Assembly: GCA_017531065.1 (NCBI GenBank)
Contig: JAFXLR010000063.1
Span: forward strand, 1 to 5,201
Source of the DNA: Bacilli bacterium
GTDB lineage: Bacteria; Bacillota_I; Bacilli_A; RFN20; CAG-826
Length of the DNA stretch: 5,201 nt
Reading direction: 5' to 3'
Both the position numbers and the translations under genes were made by a program. Numbering within the stretch: position 1 is the stretch's first letter; each line of letters begins with the position of its first letter. The notes under the pieces are model-generated. The model was not told where the DNA came from. It did no database searches and saw only the letters and a program-made list of their open reading frames with translations. Shown here one piece after another: positions 1 to 5,159 of the stretch.

Positions 1-2
1 AT

Positions 3-80
3 AAAGCGTATGCCGAATACCTCAAAGACCCTGTGACCTATTCAAGTGAAGAAGTGGCGAAAAAGCTCGGAATACTATGA
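3..80 (+). CDS. relB: RelB/DinJ-type antitoxin, C-terminal fragment
   Basis: Only the last 25 codons are inside the window, read in the frame that ends at the TGA at 78-80. The peptide contains AEYLKDP and then YSSEEVAKKLGIL at the end. This matches the usual end of RelB/DinJ-type antitoxins, where a Tyr/Thr-Ser-x-Glu-Glu-x-x-x-x-Leu-Gly-Ile stretch follows the toxin-binding helix. The stop codon overlaps the start of the downstream toxin gene as ATGA, the classical antitoxin-toxin arrangement. In the family the antitoxin neutralises the toxin and represses the shared promoter through an N-terminal DNA-binding domain; that part and the promoter lie upstream of the window. The assignment rests on a short tail plus the neighbouring gene, so the subfamily is not certain. 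Confidence 0.72.
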   Translation, partial: KAYAEYLKDPVTYSSEEVAKKLGIL

Positions 81-352
81 AGAAGTCTTATAAGCTCGAG
101 TATTCCAAAGGAGCCCTCAAAGACTTACTGAAACTCGATAATTCCGTTTCTCGCGTAATCTATGCTTGGATGAAAAAGAACATAGATGGATGTGAGAATC
201 CAAGAGTTCATGGAAAAGGGCTCACTTCCAACCGATCTGGACAGTGGCGTTACCGAATCGGCAATTATCGAGTTATCTGCAAGATCGAAGATGACAGGGT
301 TATCGTTCTCGTCTTGAACGTTGGCCATAGAAGCAAAATCTACGACGAATAA
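77..352 (+). CDS. relE: RelE/ParE-superfamily toxin (type II toxin-antitoxin)
   Basis: This complete 91-residue protein has the length and pattern of RelE-type toxins. It has a basic N-terminal strand and helix (KLEYSKGALKDLLKLD), a central HGKGL segment near residues 45-49, the core WRYRIGNYR at 57-65, a hydrophobic strand (VIVLVLNVG) and the terminal GHRSKIY at 83-89. RelE-type enzymes cleave mRNA in the ribosomal A site using scattered Lys/Arg and a C-terminal Tyr; Arg85 and Tyr89 are plausible counterparts here, but I could not align them. The start is fixed by the ATGA overlap with the antitoxin gene, which implies translational coupling and explains the lack of a good SD. All core segments look intact, so the toxin is probably functional. 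RelE (mRNase) and ParE (gyrase poison) share this fold; the WRYRIGNYR and GHR..IY pattern favours RelE. Confidence 0.88.
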   Translation: MKKSYKLEYSKGALKDLLKLDNSVSRVIYAWMKKNIDGCENPRVHGKGLTSNRSGQWRYRIGNYRVICKIEDDRVIVLVLNVGHRSKIYDE

Positions 353-355
353 ATG

Positions 356-392
356 AAAAAAAGTCCCGTTTTGCAGGGACTTTTGCTTTTTT
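356..392. terminator. Bidirectional intrinsic terminator between toxin and lipid kinase genes
   Basis: The arms AAAAGTCCC (359-367) and GGGACTTTT (376-384) form a 9-bp stem around an 8-nt loop. A T-run follows on the plus strand (387-392), and the A-run at 356-362 gives a T-run after the hairpin on the minus strand. It lies just after the toxin stop codon at 352 and just beyond the stop of the minus-strand lipid kinase gene at 398, so it can end both convergent transcripts. Confidence 0.85.
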
Positions 393-397
393 ATCTC

Positions 398-1261
398 TTA
401 TTCAGGGATATAAGCGGTGAACTTCTTGACGTCGTTCACAACCTCGCCATCGATCTGAAGGGCGCATGGGGTGTCATAAGAGACCTCGAAGCGTTTGCCT
501 GGGATGATCTTGACGTTCTTTGGATATTTCTTGACGTGCGTTCCTTTGAAGAGAGTTGGGAAGAGTAACAAGGTTCCTAGCTTGCCTTTGCCGAAGATAG
601 TGGCGAGGGTAAGGGTGCCAGAGTTACGCTTCTGCTCTGGGGCGACATTCATGCCTCCGCCATAGAAACGGCCGTGCATGGTGCTGCAGATATAGACTTT
701 CTTAAGGTGGATTTCCTCACCGCCATCGACTTTGATGGTCGCGTTTCTTGGGGTGAATCCTTTGAAGAGAAGACCGACGGTGATCTTGCCATAGTCGACT
801 TTCTCGCCTTTTTTCTTCTTTTCTTCGGCGACGACGCAGCACTGGCCATCGATGCCGTATCCGATACCGTTGATGAAGCGGTACTTCTTTCCTTCGATCT
901 CAACGATTGGAAGCTTCTTGAGATATGGGTTCAAAAGATAGAATGGCTCATTCTCTTTGTCACCCTCTTTGATATCGTTAAGGAAATCGTTTCCGGTTCC
1001 GCTTGGATAAAGGTAGTAGTTGCATGGAAGATTCTCGACATCAACTTTGTTGATGAAGTGGTTGAGAGTGCCATCTCCTCCAAGCATGACGACGTTGTCG
1101 TCCTTCTCAAGGCCCTTCATGAACTTCTCGGTATCGAGATCGACCATCGAAAGAGTCTCAGGATTCTCAAAACGCTTGGCGATCTCTGGGAGAAGCGCCT
1201 CAGCGTTCTCTTTTCCCTTTCCGCCGTCGGCGTAAGGATTGAAAAGCAAATAGTTCTTCAT
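398..1261 (-). CDS. Diacylglycerol kinase family lipid kinase (DagK/YegS/BmrU-like)
   Basis: This 287-residue protein fits the size of bacterial soluble lipid kinases. Visible motifs in order: NPYADGGKG at residues 8-16 (family N-P-x-x-G-x-G/K), GGDGTLN at 61-67 (nucleotide-binding signature), PSGTGNDF at 86-93, NGIGYGIDG at 131-139, and LQIDGE at 268-273, the C-terminal acidic motif thought to supply the catalytic base in DgkB-type enzymes. The family transfers phosphate from ATP to diacylglycerol (or a related lipid) at the inner face of the membrane, returning diacylglycerol to phosphatidic acid. The gene is the second in a minus-strand operon. Its ATG overlaps the plsC stop codon as ATGA and is preceded by GAGGAGGG at 9-nt spacing, which fixes the start. 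No membrane segments are evident. The exact lipid substrate cannot be read from sequence; YegS-like members can use other lipids. Confidence 0.92.
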   Translation of the reverse strand: MKNYLLFNPYADGGKGKENAEALLPEIAKRFENPETLSMVDLDTEKFMKGLEKDDNVVMLGGDGTLNHFINKVDVENLPCNYYLYPSGTGNDFLNDIKEGDKENEPFYLLNPYLKKLPIVEIEGKKYRFINGIGYGIDGQCCVVAEEKKKKGEKVDYGKITVGLLFKGFTPRNATIKVDGGEEIHLKKVYICSTMHGRFYGGGMNVAPEQKRNSGTLTLATIFGKGKLGTLLLFPTLFKGTHVKKYPKNVKIIPGKRFEVSYDTPCALQIDGEVVNDVKKFTAYIPE

Positions 1262-2100
1262 AACATTAAACCCTCCTCATTTAGTTTTTCTGTTATTAGG
1301 TTCATGGATAATTTGGCCAAATCGACCGTGGACATTCCCGCATAGTCCTCAGGATAAAGGGTCCTAAGGATGTTGAAGTAGACCTTTGTCTTCTTCCAAG
1401 GGGCTCTCTTATGGATTTGGGCCGTGCCGTTAAGCGAGGCGATGACGATAGGGCAGGAACTCTTGACTGCGGTTTGGAATGAACCTGGATGGAATGGGAG
1501 AAGGATGTCGTCACCCTTGTTTCTCGTTCCTTCTGGGGAGATGGCAATTGAGGCTTTGTCTTCTTTGATGAGGTCAATTGCCTTGACGATAGACTTAATG
1601 CCTTCGGTTGGGTTTTCTCTATCGATTGGGATGAAACCGGCGGCTTTGATGAATGGGCCAGCGATCGGCATCTTGAAGTTCTCAGGTTTTGAGACATAGA
1701 TCATCGGATGCTCTTTGAGGGCTTTGATCATGACCATCTGGTCGAAGTTTGAGCGGTGGTTAGTGACGATAAGGAAACGCTGTCCCTTTGGGAGAAGCTC
1801 TTGTCCGCGCATGATGATCTTGACGCGGAGGACGCTCATGAGGAGATAGTCATTCTGGCGAAGGAGCCAGAGGTAGAATCTGCTTGGTTGATCAGGAGCC
1901 TTCTTGTTTTTGATTAAGGCTGCATAGATGAAAAGAATGGTGAGGACGAGGAGATAAAGGATATAGAAAATCGGTACGACCAAAGGAATGGCGATAAGGG
2001 AGTACCAAGGACCTAAATTGGTATAGAAGAGATAGCCAAACCAAGCACTGATGCCTAGTGAGACCAACCCATGGATGATTGTCAAAAGCATATAAGGCAT
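1258..2100 (-). CDS. plsC: 1-acyl-sn-glycerol-3-phosphate acyltransferase (PlsC family)
   Basis: This 280-residue protein carries all the standard acyltransferase blocks: NHRSNFD at residues 114-120 (the HX4D catalytic pair His115/Asp120), GFIPIDREN at 155-163 (substrate-binding block) and SPEGTRNKG at 188-196 (the phosphate-binding EGTR block). PlsC enzymes acylate lysophosphatidic acid to phosphatidic acid at the cytoplasmic face of the membrane. Two hydrophobic stretches near 4-27 and 33-63 form an N-terminal membrane anchor of one or two segments, longer than in minimal PlsC proteins. Block III starts with Ser rather than the common Phe/Val before PEGTR, a tolerated change. The start is supported by AAAGG (minus strand of 2106-2110) 5 nt upstream; Met4 would be spaced too far from it. 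It is first in an operon with the lipid kinase. Acyltransferases with other acceptors share these motifs, so LPA as substrate is the likely but not proven choice. Confidence 0.9.
   Translation of the reverse strand: MPYMLLTIIHGLVSLGISAWFGYLFYTNLGPWYSLIAIPLVVPIFYILYLLVLTILFIYAALIKNKKAPDQPSRFYLWLLRQNDYLLMSVLRVKIIMRGQELLPKGQRFLIVTNHRSNFDQMVMIKALKEHPMIYVSKPENFKMPIAGPFIKAAGFIPIDRENPTEGIKSIVKAIDLIKEDKASIAISPEGTRNKGDDILLPFHPGSFQTAVKSSCPIVIASLNGTAQIHKRAPWKKTKVYFNILRTLYPEDYAGMSTVDLAKLSMNLITEKLNEEGLML
1271..1278 (-). promoter_or_regulatory. Strong ribosome binding site for the lipid kinase gene, inside plsC
   Basis: The minus strand reads GAGGAGGG here, 9 nt before the ATG at 1261-1259. It is a near-perfect anti-SD match and doubles as the plsC codons for Glu-Glu-Gly near the protein end. 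It decides the kinase start and suggests that the kinase is translated strongly in its own right as well as by coupling through the ATGA overlap. Confidence 0.85.
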
Positions 2101-2217
2101 TTTAGCCTTTCGCGGGCACGCTCACAACCCAAAAAGAGCGATAAAGCGAAGAATTGTGCTCATTTTTCTTTACAAAAATACTTCTTAAATGTGTCCCTAC
2201 CGAAATTATTGGCCCAA

Positions 2218-2235
2218 AAACACTATAAAGTGTTT
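2218..2235. promoter_or_regulatory. Inverted repeat (7-4-7) in the divergent plsC/TPM intergenic region, candidate operator
   Basis: AAACACT and AGTGTTT form perfect 7-bp arms around ATAA. The element is 118 bp from the plsC start and 80 bp from the TPM gene start, and it touches the weak -35 region of the rightward promoter. Its size and symmetry fit a dimeric repressor site. There is no T-run on the side a terminator would need, so termination is unlikely. The regulator is unknown. Confidence 0.5.
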
Positions 2236-2260
2236 CAAATATCACGCTAAGATTTATAAT
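2232..2260 (+). promoter_or_regulatory. Candidate sigma-A promoter for the TPM-like gene
   Basis: A perfect TATAAT lies at 2255-2260. The best -35 at 17-nt spacing is GTTTCA (2232-2237), matching only three of six consensus bases, so the promoter would probably be weak or activator-dependent. The predicted start near 2267 would give a leader of about 48 nt. The -35 box overlaps the right arm of the inverted repeat at 2218-2235. Confidence 0.45.
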
Positions 2261-2314
2261 CTTTATCGGCGGCCAATTACGATTCGGACCCCATAAAAAG
2301 AACAGAAAACTAGT

Positions 2315-3331
2315 ATGCCACATTCATCAGGAGGCGGCTTCCATGGTGGGGGCTTTCACGGAGGCGGATTCAGCGGACACCATTACGGACGTGGTGGTGG
2401 TTCCAATCATCCTTTGATTTCGAGAACCCCAATCCCAGGAAGCTCAGCTTGGCTTTATTACACAAGGGCCGGAGTTCCGCATATCGTCTATAGCACGGTC
2501 AACATCACCAAGTTCCCTAAAGGCGCTGGTGCCGTGCCTTATATCGTTTTAGCCATTTTTGCCCTTGCCCCAATAGGCATCATGCTCGCTACGGCGCCAA
2601 AGCATCCTACGCCTCTTCGTGCGCATTCCCTTTCGCCTTATGATAACGTCGCTAAGATAATCGACAACGCAGGAGTTCTCTCTCCTTTGGAAGAGGAAGA
2701 GCTCATGTCGGTCTTCTCGGAATTCCAAAAGACTTCCGGAGTTATCCCGTCTGTTTATACCGTCAATAATGAACGTTGGGCGTCAGATAATTGGTTATTT
2801 AGCCAAACCCTCGAAGATTACGCTTTCAATAAATACGTCGAACTTTTTGGCGATGAAAACCACTGGCTCATCGTCTATTCCTGCGACGAAGGCACGGACA
2901 AAGGACATTGGGCCTTCGAAGGGATTCAGGGGAACAATACCGATTCGATCCTTTTCGAAAACGTCACCGACAGGTTCAACCACAGCCTCGGTTCTTGCCT
3001 CGATTCCGATAAAAGCGTCGGCGAATCCCTCATCGATTCCTTCAATTTGATCATTCCAGATCTCCTTAACGACACTTTCTATATCGAGCCAGAGATGCTT
3101 GTGTTCACGATCGTTTGGGAACTCTTTGTTGCTTTTGCAATCACTAGTGTCATCGTGAGCCAGGTCAAAGCGAAGCAATACGCGACCGCGCAAAAGATTG
3201 AGAATCCTGAATCGATTGTCATGAAGAAGTGTAAACACTGTGGCGCTTCATATTACAAAGGCACCGTTCAGCGTTGTCCAAAATGCGGCCGCTCCGTTGT
3301 CATGGATGACGAACTTGATGGCAAATTCTAA
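2315..3331 (+). CDS. TPM-domain-like membrane protein with Gly/His-rich N-terminus and C-terminal zinc ribbon
   Basis: This 338-residue protein has a mosaic layout. Residues 6-29 are a Gly/His/Phe repeat (units of GGGFH) running into a GHHYGRGGG stretch. A hydrophobic segment follows at about 74-92. Residues 109-258 resemble a TPM (TLP18.3/Psb32/MOLO-1) domain, starting with IIDNAGVLSPLEEEELMSVF, the family's typical D-x-A-G-x-L-S-x-x-E-E opening. A second hydrophobic segment lies at about 261-281. The end is a zinc ribbon with Cys306, Cys309, Cys321 and Cys324 in two CxxC knuckles. The basic residues after segment two suggest that both ends are cytoplasmic and the TPM domain is outside; this is inference. 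In TPM proteins a Gly-rich stretch is usually C-terminal, so its place here is odd. The start is fixed by an in-frame TAA at 2294-2296 and no later Met before residue 90; the SD is weak. The gene stands alone between its own promoter and terminator. The biochemical role is unknown; TPM proteins are linked to phosphatase activity or membrane-protein quality control. Confidence 0.75.
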   Translation: MPHSSGGGFHGGGFHGGGFSGHHYGRGGGSNHPLISRTPIPGSSAWLYYTRAGVPHIVYSTVNITKFPKGAGAVPYIVLAIFALAPIGIMLATAPKHPTPLRAHSLSPYDNVAKIIDNAGVLSPLEEEELMSVFSEFQKTSGVIPSVYTVNNERWASDNWLFSQTLEDYAFNKYVELFGDENHWLIVYSCDEGTDKGHWAFEGIQGNNTDSILFENVTDRFNHSLGSCLDSDKSVGESLIDSFNLIIPDLLNDTFYIEPEMLVFTIVWELFVAFAITSVIVSQVKAKQYATAQKIENPESIVMKKCKHCGASYYKGTVQRCPKCGRSVVMDDELDGKF

Positions 3332-3346
3332 GACCCTAGCGTGAAT

Positions 3347-3375
3347 AAGCCCTGTAATGGGGCTTTTTTCTTTTT
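3347..3375 (+). terminator. Intrinsic terminator of the TPM-like gene
   Basis: AAGCCC (3347-3352) pairs with GGGCTT (3360-3365) around a 7-nt loop and runs into a T-rich tract broken by one C. It sits 15 nt after the stop codon at 3329-3331, so it ends the TPM transcript and separates it from the glycosyltransferase gene. Confidence 0.85.
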
Positions 3376-3401
3376 GTTTTGAGCGAAAAATAGGCAAACT
3401 C

Positions 3402-3417
3402 TGTTCTTTAAAGAACA
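3402..3417. promoter_or_regulatory. 16-bp perfect palindrome upstream of the glycosyltransferase gene, candidate operator
   Basis: TGTTCTTTAAAGAACA is fully self-complementary with no spacer and lies 40 bp before the glycosyltransferase ATG. A weak -35-like TTGAGC occurs at 3379-3384, which would place the -10 inside the palindrome, a usual place for a repressor site. A gapless palindrome cannot form a stable hairpin loop, so a protein-binding site is more likely than an RNA structure. The binding regulator is not recognised. Confidence 0.5.
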
Positions 3418-3457
3418 CGTCTATTCTTTTTGGTCAAAAAGTAGTAAGATTACCCCA

Positions 3458-4723
3458 ATGAAAATCCTCTTCGTCCTAGAATGCGCAAACAAGATGACCA
3501 ATGGCACAAGCGCAACCTGCGTTCGCTTTGCCGACGAGCTCCGTAAGCGCGGACATGAAGTGAAGATTCTTGGCGTTGGTGATGAACAAACCAAAGACGA
3601 CCCTAACTATATAGGTTTAAAGAACTTCCGTTTCCCTTTCTTCCAGTGGATCATCGAGAAAGAGGGTTTTAATTTCGGCCATATCGATTACGAAATCTTA
3701 TATAAGGCAGTTGAGTGGGCGGACATCGTCCATTATTTCTTGCCATTCAAATTAGCCAATAAGACAAGACTTATTGCCCAGGCTCTTCATAAGCCAGTCA
3801 CAGGCGCTTTCCATATGCAGCCTCAGAACATCACAAGCGCTCTCGGTTTTGGGACAAAGGCTTGGCCAAACAACGTCTTATATAGCGCCTTCAACGATTA
3901 CATCTATAAGAACACCAAACGCATCCATTGTCCTTCCGAGATGATCGCATCTACCCTCAAGAACCATGGTTACGAGAGAAACGAATACCATGTCATCTCC
4001 AATGGCGTTTCCGATTTCTTCCATCCGATCGAAATCCAAAAACCTCAGGAGCTAGCTGGTAAATTCGTCGTCACGATGGTTGGCCGTCTTGCCAATGAGA
4101 AAAGGCAGGACCTTATCATCAAAGCCGTCGCTAAATCACGCTTCAACGAATACATCCAAATCATTCTTTGCGGAGCAGGACAAAATAAGAAAAAGTACGA
4201 GAGACTCGCAAAAAGAGTCAAACTTGCGAATCCTCTTATCATCAAATTCTGCAAGCAAGATGAACTCCGTGAAGTTCTTAATTACACCGACCTTTATGTG
4301 CACGCCAGCACATATGAGATCGAAGGAATCTCCTGCATCGAGGCTTTTGCCTGTGGCGCGGTCCCAGTCGTCAGCGATTCTGACGAATCCGCGACCAAAT
4401 CCTTCTCCCTTAACGATAAGGAATGCGTCTTCAAAGCCGGTGACGCGGATAGCCTATGCGACCGCATCGACTTCATGTATGAGAACCGTCAGGAAAAGAG
4501 GCAGCTCTCAAGTCGTTATCTTGAGTTCTCAAAGGAGTTCGCTCTCCCTCGTATGGTCGATGCCATGGAAGAGATGCTTAACGCGGCGGTGGAAGACATC
4601 AAAGAAGGGAAAGATTTTCCAACTCTCTACCCTCGGAAAAAGGACAAGAAACTGGCCACCAAAATCTTCAAAAAGCTCTTCAAGAAAGGGATCGTCAAGG
4701 AGCTTCCTGAGTATTGCAAATAA
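3458..4723 (+). CDS. GT4-family glycosyltransferase (GT-B fold), possible glycolipid synthase
   Basis: This 421-residue protein shows the two Rossmann-like halves of a GT-B enzyme. The N-terminal acceptor half begins with MKILFVLE and has TNGTSATCVRFADELRKRGH at 14-33, the loop and helix typical of GT4. A DIVHYFLP segment lies at 89-96. ISNGVSDFFHP at 180-190 marks the interdomain hinge. The donor half has MVGRLANEKRQDLIIKAV at 207-224, with Arg210 and Lys215 as likely phosphate contacts, and the EX7E motif at Glu287-Glu295 followed by ACGAVPVV at 298-305. GT4 enzymes move a sugar from a nucleotide donor with retention of configuration. The last 35 or so residues are rich in Lys and Phe/Leu (KIFKKLFKKG near 405-414) and look like an amphipathic membrane-binding helix. 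That tail and the nearby lipid genes suggest a lipid or envelope acceptor, such as diacylglycerol, but the acceptor cannot be proven. No SD is visible before the ATG. The gene is a single unit with its own terminator. Confidence 0.9.
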   Translation: MKILFVLECANKMTNGTSATCVRFADELRKRGHEVKILGVGDEQTKDDPNYIGLKNFRFPFFQWIIEKEGFNFGHIDYEILYKAVEWADIVHYFLPFKLANKTRLIAQALHKPVTGAFHMQPQNITSALGFGTKAWPNNVLYSAFNDYIYKNTKRIHCPSEMIASTLKNHGYERNEYHVISNGVSDFFHPIEIQKPQELAGKFVVTMVGRLANEKRQDLIIKAVAKSRFNEYIQIILCGAGQNKKKYERLAKRVKLANPLIIKFCKQDELREVLNYTDLYVHASTYEIEGISCIEAFACGAVPVVSDSDESATKSFSLNDKECVFKAGDADSLCDRIDFMYENRQEKRQLSSRYLEFSKEFALPRMVDAMEEMLNAAVEDIKEGKDFPTLYPRKKDKKLATKIFKKLFKKGIVKELPEYCK

Positions 4724-4728
4724 CAAAG

Positions 4729-4760
4729 AGTCACTGAATCGGTAAATCGGTGACTTTTTT
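4729..4760 (+). terminator. Intrinsic terminator of the glycosyltransferase gene
   Basis: AGTCACTGA (4729-4737) pairs with TCGGTGACT (4747-4755) with one T-G wobble, closing a 9-nt loop, and a six-base T-run follows. It begins six bases after the stop codon. The right arm and loop contain one of the two AATCGGTAAATCGGT repeat blocks. Confidence 0.85.
4737..4751 (+). repeat. Direct repeat block 1 (AATCGGTAAATCGGT)
   Basis: This is an exact 15-base copy of the block at 4788-4802, made of two 8-base units AATCGGTA in tandem (the second lacks its last A). It falls within the loop and right arm of the glycosyltransferase terminator, upstream of the rex promoter. Two exact copies 51 bases apart are unlikely by chance in so short an interval. 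Confidence 0.8.
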
Positions 4761-4770
4761 GTTTACAAAA
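4757..4770. promoter_or_regulatory. 14-bp palindrome overlapping the rex -35 box
   Basis: TTTTGTTTACAAAA has arms TTTTGT and ACAAAA around TT and covers the TTTACA -35 box. It recalls the TTGT...ACAA ends of Rex operators, but the spacer is far shorter than the canonical Rex site (TTGTTAA-N4-TTAACAA or TTGTGA-N6-TCACAA). Autoregulation is therefore only a possibility. The T-run belongs partly to the preceding terminator. Confidence 0.35.
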
Positions 4771-4790
4771 GCAAGTGCCTTAAGTATAAT
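4762..4790 (+). promoter_or_regulatory. Sigma-A promoter of rex
   Basis: TTTACA (4762-4767) and TATAAT (4785-4790) are separated by exactly 17 bp, one mismatch from full consensus. It is the best promoter in the window. The predicted start at about 4796-4798 leaves a leader of only about 15 nt before the ATG at 4812. Confidence 0.85.
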
Positions 4791-4802
4791 CGGTAAATCG
4801 GT
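4788..4802 (+). repeat. Direct repeat block 2 (AATCGGTAAATCGGT), over the rex -10 and transcription start
   Basis: This exact second copy of the block at 4737-4751 is followed by another A, completing two full AATCGGTA units. It starts inside the TATAAT box and covers the predicted transcription start, so anything binding it would block RNA polymerase. This makes a repressor or autoregulator site a reasonable guess, without a known owner. Confidence 0.8.
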
Positions 4803-4811
4803 AAACCAGTT

Positions 4812-5159
4812 ATGAAAAAGTATTCGAAAAACCAACTCCAAAGATATCCGATTTATCTCAAATACCTCCGCCAACTCAAGGAGCAGGGGTATACCTCCGT
4901 TTCTTCGCCTCTCATCGCCAAAGAACTTGGCTATAGCGAAGAGCAAATCAGAAAAGATCTTCAGCTCGTCAGCAATGAAGCGGGCCGTCCTAAAAAAGGA
5001 AGGAATATCGATAAGCTCATCGAGACTCTCGAGAACTTCCTTGGCTATAGCTCCCAGGCTAACGCCCTCCTTATCGGTGTTGGCCATTTAGGCACAGTCC
5101 CACAAACTTATGCTGGTCGTCCACCACCACGAAGATATTGCGTTTGCAGTCGGCGATGA
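4812..5159 (+). CDS. rex: Redox-sensing transcriptional repressor Rex, truncated at a breakpoint near 5092-5097
   Basis: The first 95 residues are Rex. A winged-helix DNA-binding domain fills about 8-78, with RYPIYLKYLRQLKEQG at 11-26, VSSPLIAKELGYSEEQIRKD at 30-49 (recognition region), GRPKKGRNIDKLI at 58-70 and ETLENFLGY at 71-79. It is followed by the start of the Rossmann domain with LIGVGHLGT at 87-95 (GxGxLG, NADH/NAD+ binding). Rex senses the NADH/NAD+ ratio and represses fermentation and respiration genes. Family proteins are about 210 residues, but here the homology stops right after GHLGT. The open frame then runs through 20 unrelated residues rich in Pro and Arg to a TGA at 5157-5159. 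The start is set by an in-frame TAA at 4794-4796 and a good promoter, though there is no SD. The most of the sensor and dimerisation domain is missing, so this product would not work as Rex. The break looks like a chimeric join, not a biological stop. Confidence 0.85.
   Translation: MKKYSKNQLQRYPIYLKYLRQLKEQGYTSVSSPLIAKELGYSEEQIRKDLQLVSNEAGRPKKGRNIDKLIETLENFLGYSSQANALLIGVGHLGTVPQTYAGRPPPRRYCVCSRR

Noticed and set aside
674..1345. A 223-codon plus-strand open frame, antisense to the lipid kinase gene and extending past it
   Set aside because: It mirrors the strongly conserved kinase frame, which has all catalytic motifs and a strong SD. The plus-strand product has no recognisable domain and reflects codon bias of the real gene.
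2101..2314. A FapR- or FabT-type lipid-regulator site, or a clear minus-strand promoter, upstream of plsC
   Set aside because: No sequence matches the known FapR or FabT palindromes. On the minus strand no -35/-10 pair with acceptable spacing stood out; a TTGAAA and an AATAAT box exist but are about 22 bp apart.
2325..2385. Short 15-base repeats at the start of the TPM-like gene, considered as a CRISPR-like or minisatellite element
   Set aside because: They are in frame, code for GGGFH units, have no spacers and are too few and too short for CRISPR. They are best read as coding repeats.
2795..3238. A 147-codon minus-strand open frame inside the TPM-like gene
   Set aside because: The plus frame has a TPM opening, membrane segments and a zinc ribbon. 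The minus frame shows no family motif and no SD.
4731..5087. A 118-codon minus-strand open frame across rex and its promoter
   Set aside because: It is antisense to a clear Rex winged-helix domain, and it would run through the terminator and promoter region.
5097..5159. Continuation of Rex in frame after GHLGT, with a TYAG string recalling the family's Y-x-G-F
   Set aside because: The match is four residues only and the next residues are Pro/Arg-rich and unlike Rex. The minus strand over the same bases gives a much longer and more coherent CBS-domain match.
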